7,621 nucleotides of DNA from positions 1 to 7,621 of the forward strand of contig CAILBQ010000158.1 of assembly GCA_903832475.1 (NCBI GenBank). The letters run 5' to 3'. The stretch comes from an uncultured Acidobacteriota bacterium. GTDB lineage: Bacteria; Acidobacteriota; Terriglobia; Terriglobales; Acidobacteriaceae. A program made the translations under genes and the position numbers. Shown here piece after piece: positions 5,867 to 7,621 of this stretch (position 1 is its first letter; every line of letters begins with the position of its first letter). The notes below the pieces were generated by a model. It ran no database searches and was not told where the DNA came from. It saw only the letters and a list, made by a program, of their open reading frames with translations.

Positions 5867-7621
5867 TTATTGGACCATTTTCAAGTGATCGCATCCCCAC
5901 TGGTTGCCCATGCTGCAGCCTTTGCCAAGATATTCCCGAGCCTTGGCGCTATCTTTCCCAACCCCGTTGCCGGTGCGATATAAGTCTCCGAGATCACTGC
6001 ATCCATTGGCATTTCCGCCATCACACGCTTTGGCATACAGACCCGCCGCGCGTGGGTAATCCTGGTTAACACCCTCTTTATCCTGGTACATCACTCCCAG
6101 GTTATTGCATGCGCTGGCGCTGTCCCCATCGCACGCTTTTGTATACAGGGACAAGGCGAGCGGATAATTCTGATCGACGCCGATCTTGTGCTGATACATA
6201 AAGCCCAGATTATTGCAGGCATCCATGTTATTCCCCGTACATGCCCTATTAAAGAGAGCTACAGACTTTCCGTAGTCCCGCGGAACGCCCAGGTTGTATT
6301 CGTAAAACCAGCCCAGGCTCTTGCATCCATCCATGCTGCCCCCGTCGCAGGCCTTGCTGTATAGAGCTGCCGCGCGGGGATAGTCCTGGGCTACTCCGAG
6401 CTTGTATTCGTACATGTTGGCCAGATTGTCGCAGCCGGCGGCTAGTTGTTCGTTGCAGGCGCGTGTATACAAGGCATTCGCGCGCGAGTAATCCTGGGCA
6501 ACCCCGAGGTGAGATTGGTACATATAGCCCAAGTTATTGCAACCTGCCATGCTATCCGCATTGCACGCTTTGGTGTACAAGTCATGTGCCCGCGAATAAT
6601 CCTGCGGAACACCCATCTGATGTTGATACATCCAGCCAAGATAGTCGCAACTGTCCGCGTGCCCTTCGCTGCAGGCCTTATCAAAAAGTGGCTCAGCCAG
6701 CGCATACTGCTTTTCGTTGTACAACGCGATTGCCTGCTTGGCAGTCGTTGTCGCGTCGCTTGCACTGGTTTGCGGACGCGTGGCAGCGCTCGGCAGAGTC
6801 TGTGCCGCCGGGTAGGTTGTCGTCGTATGGGGTTGAGGCGCTGCAGGCCTCTCCGGAGTCACCGTGTTGGTTGCCGTACTCTGATCGTTTGACGAAGTTT
6901 CGTGATCGTCATGCGCCGTGTCATTCCGGCGGATGATCAGCGCGAGAACGATCACGGCAGCAATCAGCGCCAGAAAGCCCATCAACATGATGCGTCCTCG
7001 TGGATGGCGCGGTGAAGCTGTCGCGTTCGCCGCGTTCTGCAATGACGCATTCCGCTGCGTGGCATGAAAGGACTGCGCATCCAGCTGAGCTGGCTCGGGT
7101 TTAACGCCTGGGCCCGTCGGATGGCTTGGCAATTCCAGAATGGTGCGCTTGCGCTGCGCATCGCTCCTTCCGTTTGTCGGCTTGTTGGGTTGGTTTCCAG
7201 GAGTGACAACCCGACTGAGGGCGTTCAAAAACTCATGAACGTTGGCCGGTCTCTGCTCGCGTGCTTTGGCCAGCAGTTGCAGCACCAGCGCATCGAGACC
7301 CGGGTAGCGTGCCAGTTCCGGGCGAAGATCGCTTGGGGGCGCAGGAGCGGTCAGCACATGTTGTTCGAACCATCCTTCGTAACTGTCCGAATGAAAGGGC
7401 AGCCGGCCTGTCAGCATCTCGTAAAACATGCAGCCCAGGGAGTAAAGATCCGTACGTCCATCCAGCTCCGACGCAGGGATGAGTCCTCGCCATTGCTCAG
7501 GCGCGGCATACTCCGCCGTGAGCAGCGGCCTGCCCGTTTGCGTGAGCCGCTGCACACTGTCGTTCATGGCGACGATGCCAAAATCGACAACCTTGGCGAT
7601 CTCTGTTTCCACTGTCCAGGC
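5867..7621 (-). CDS. Transmembrane Ser/Thr protein kinase with cysteine-paired Sel1 repeat tail (5' end outside window)
   Basis: Partial: 584 residues are visible and the frame stays open to the right edge. The first visible residues (AWTVETEIAKVVDFG) enter directly at the DFG motif, so the glycine loop, catalytic Lys and HRD loop lie outside; the GTG at 7612 is not a credible start. Numbering from the edge: DFG (13-15), AAPEQ (39-43), TDLYSLG (57-63), ending near residue 138. A Pro/Thr/Ala-rich linker leads to one membrane helix (211-230), then a Thr/Ala/Pro-rich outer spacer (about 235-290), a lead-in helix pair (AIALYNEKQYALAEPLFDKAC), and seven 36-residue Sel1 repeats. Each repeat has the form LG.MY....GV.QDY.RA..LY.KAC followed by a C-x7-C pair. 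Sixteen cysteines fall at exact 36-residue steps, as in the Helicobacter Hcp proteins, implying disulfides outside the cytoplasm. It is probably the first gene of the minus-strand kinase-kinase-sigma series visible here. Confidence 0.92.
   Translation of the reverse strand, partial: AWTVETEIAKVVDFGIVAMNDSVQRLTQTGRPLLTAEYAAPEQWRGLIPASELDGRTDLYSLGCMFYEMLTGRLPFHSDSYEGWFEQHVLTAPAPPSDLRPELARYPGLDALVLQLLAKAREQRPANVHEFLNALSRVVTPGNQPNKPTNGRSDAQRKRTILELPSHPTGPGVKPEPAQLDAQSFHATQRNASLQNAANATASPRHPRGRIMLMGFLALIAAVIVLALIIRRNDTAHDDHETSSNDQSTATNTVTPERPAAPQPHTTTTYPAAQTLPSAATRPQTSASDATTTAKQAIALYNEKQYALAEPLFDKACSEGHADSCDYLGWMYQHQMGVPQDYSRAHDLYTKACNADSMAGCNNLGYMYQSHLGVAQDYSRANALYTRACNEQLAAGCDNLANMYEYKLGVAQDYPRAAALYSKACDGGSMDGCKSLGWFYEYNLGVPRDYGKSVALFNRACTGNNMDACNNLGFMYQHKIGVDQNYPLALSLYTKACDGDSASACNNLGVMYQDKEGVNQDYPRAAGLYAKACDGGNANGCSDLGDLYRTGNGVGKDSAKAREYLGKGCSMGNQWGCDHLKMVQ
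5897..6652 (-). repeat. Seven Sel1-like repeats (36 residues each, no indels)
   Basis: Seven consecutive 108-base units encode Sel1 (alpha/alpha, TPR-related) repeats without a single insertion or deletion. Conserved positions are C..LG.MY, GV.QDY.RA and LY.KAC. The DNA copies have diverged considerably, so this is an old array kept by selection rather than a recent expansion. The first six units lack the usual G-x-G before the Val (for example QHQMGV, QSHLGV, EYKLGV), while the last keeps it (TGNGV). Sel1 arrays generally act as protein- or ligand-binding scaffolds; here they would face the periplasm. Confidence 0.9.

Noticed and set aside
5598..5900. Minus-strand frame of 100 codons across the gap before the second kinase
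   Set aside because: It overlaps the start of the kinase gene in another frame, encodes low-complexity basic sequence and has no supporting motif.
5897..6652. 108-base periodic repeats as a CRISPR or recent duplication
   Set aside because: The repeats are coding, in frame, diverged at DNA level and match the Sel1 protein repeat; there are no spacers.
6446..6936. Two overlapping plus-strand open frames of about 150 codons opposite the Sel1 repeats
   Set aside because: They are antisense to a well-supported repeat array, have no ribosome site or recognisable domain, and their cysteine- and arginine-rich composition is what the repeat codons produce in other frames.
7610..7612. GTG as the start of the third kinase
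   Set aside because: Starting here would leave only DFG onwards; the frame is open upstream and a functional kinase needs the ATP-binding lobe and catalytic loop, which must lie outside the window.

Overview
The window looks like chromosomal DNA from an environmental, Gram-negative-type bacterium, most likely an Acidobacteriota member (Terriglobia-like). This is inferred from three things. The sigma factor belongs to the ECF family common in Acidobacteria and Planctomycetes (TIGR02999 / Sigma70_ECF type). One kinase carries the short N-terminal helical segment (ELFDAA..LP..ERAAW..) typical of acidobacterial Ser/Thr kinases. Several membrane-spanning Hanks-type kinases are packed together. No rRNA or other decisive marker is present, so Planctomycetes or a related phylum cannot be excluded.

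Layout: (1) 24-1418, minus strand, a secreted or membrane-anchored protein of unknown function; its C-terminal half looks like a trypsin-fold domain with the catalytic residues lost. (2) 1419-1561, a 143-base divergent intergenic region with strong Shine-Dalgarno sites at both ends and a cluster of related inverted and direct repeats that looks like an operator. (3) 1562-3277, plus strand, a transmembrane Ser/Thr kinase with a degenerate TPR-like tail. (4) 3287-3841, minus strand, an ECF sigma factor whose stop codon faces the kinase stop across 9 bases. (5) 3932-5764, minus strand, a second transmembrane Ser/Thr kinase with a beta-rich outer domain. (6) 5867-7621, minus strand, the 3' part of a third transmembrane Ser/Thr kinase whose outer domain is an array of seven cysteine-paired Sel1 repeats; its N-terminal lobe and catalytic loop lie beyond the right edge.

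How it may work together: the three kinases share a plan (cytoplasmic kinase domain, one membrane helix, extracytoplasmic tail), but each has a different tail, which suggests three inputs. The minus-strand order is Sel1-kinase, kinase, ECF sigma factor, with gaps of 102 and 90 bases that could hold internal promoters. No anti-sigma factor gene is visible. The simplest inference is a membrane-to-transcription signalling island in which kinases control the sigma factor by phosphorylation, but nothing in the sequence proves that link. No mobile element, CRISPR array, tRNA or rRNA was seen.
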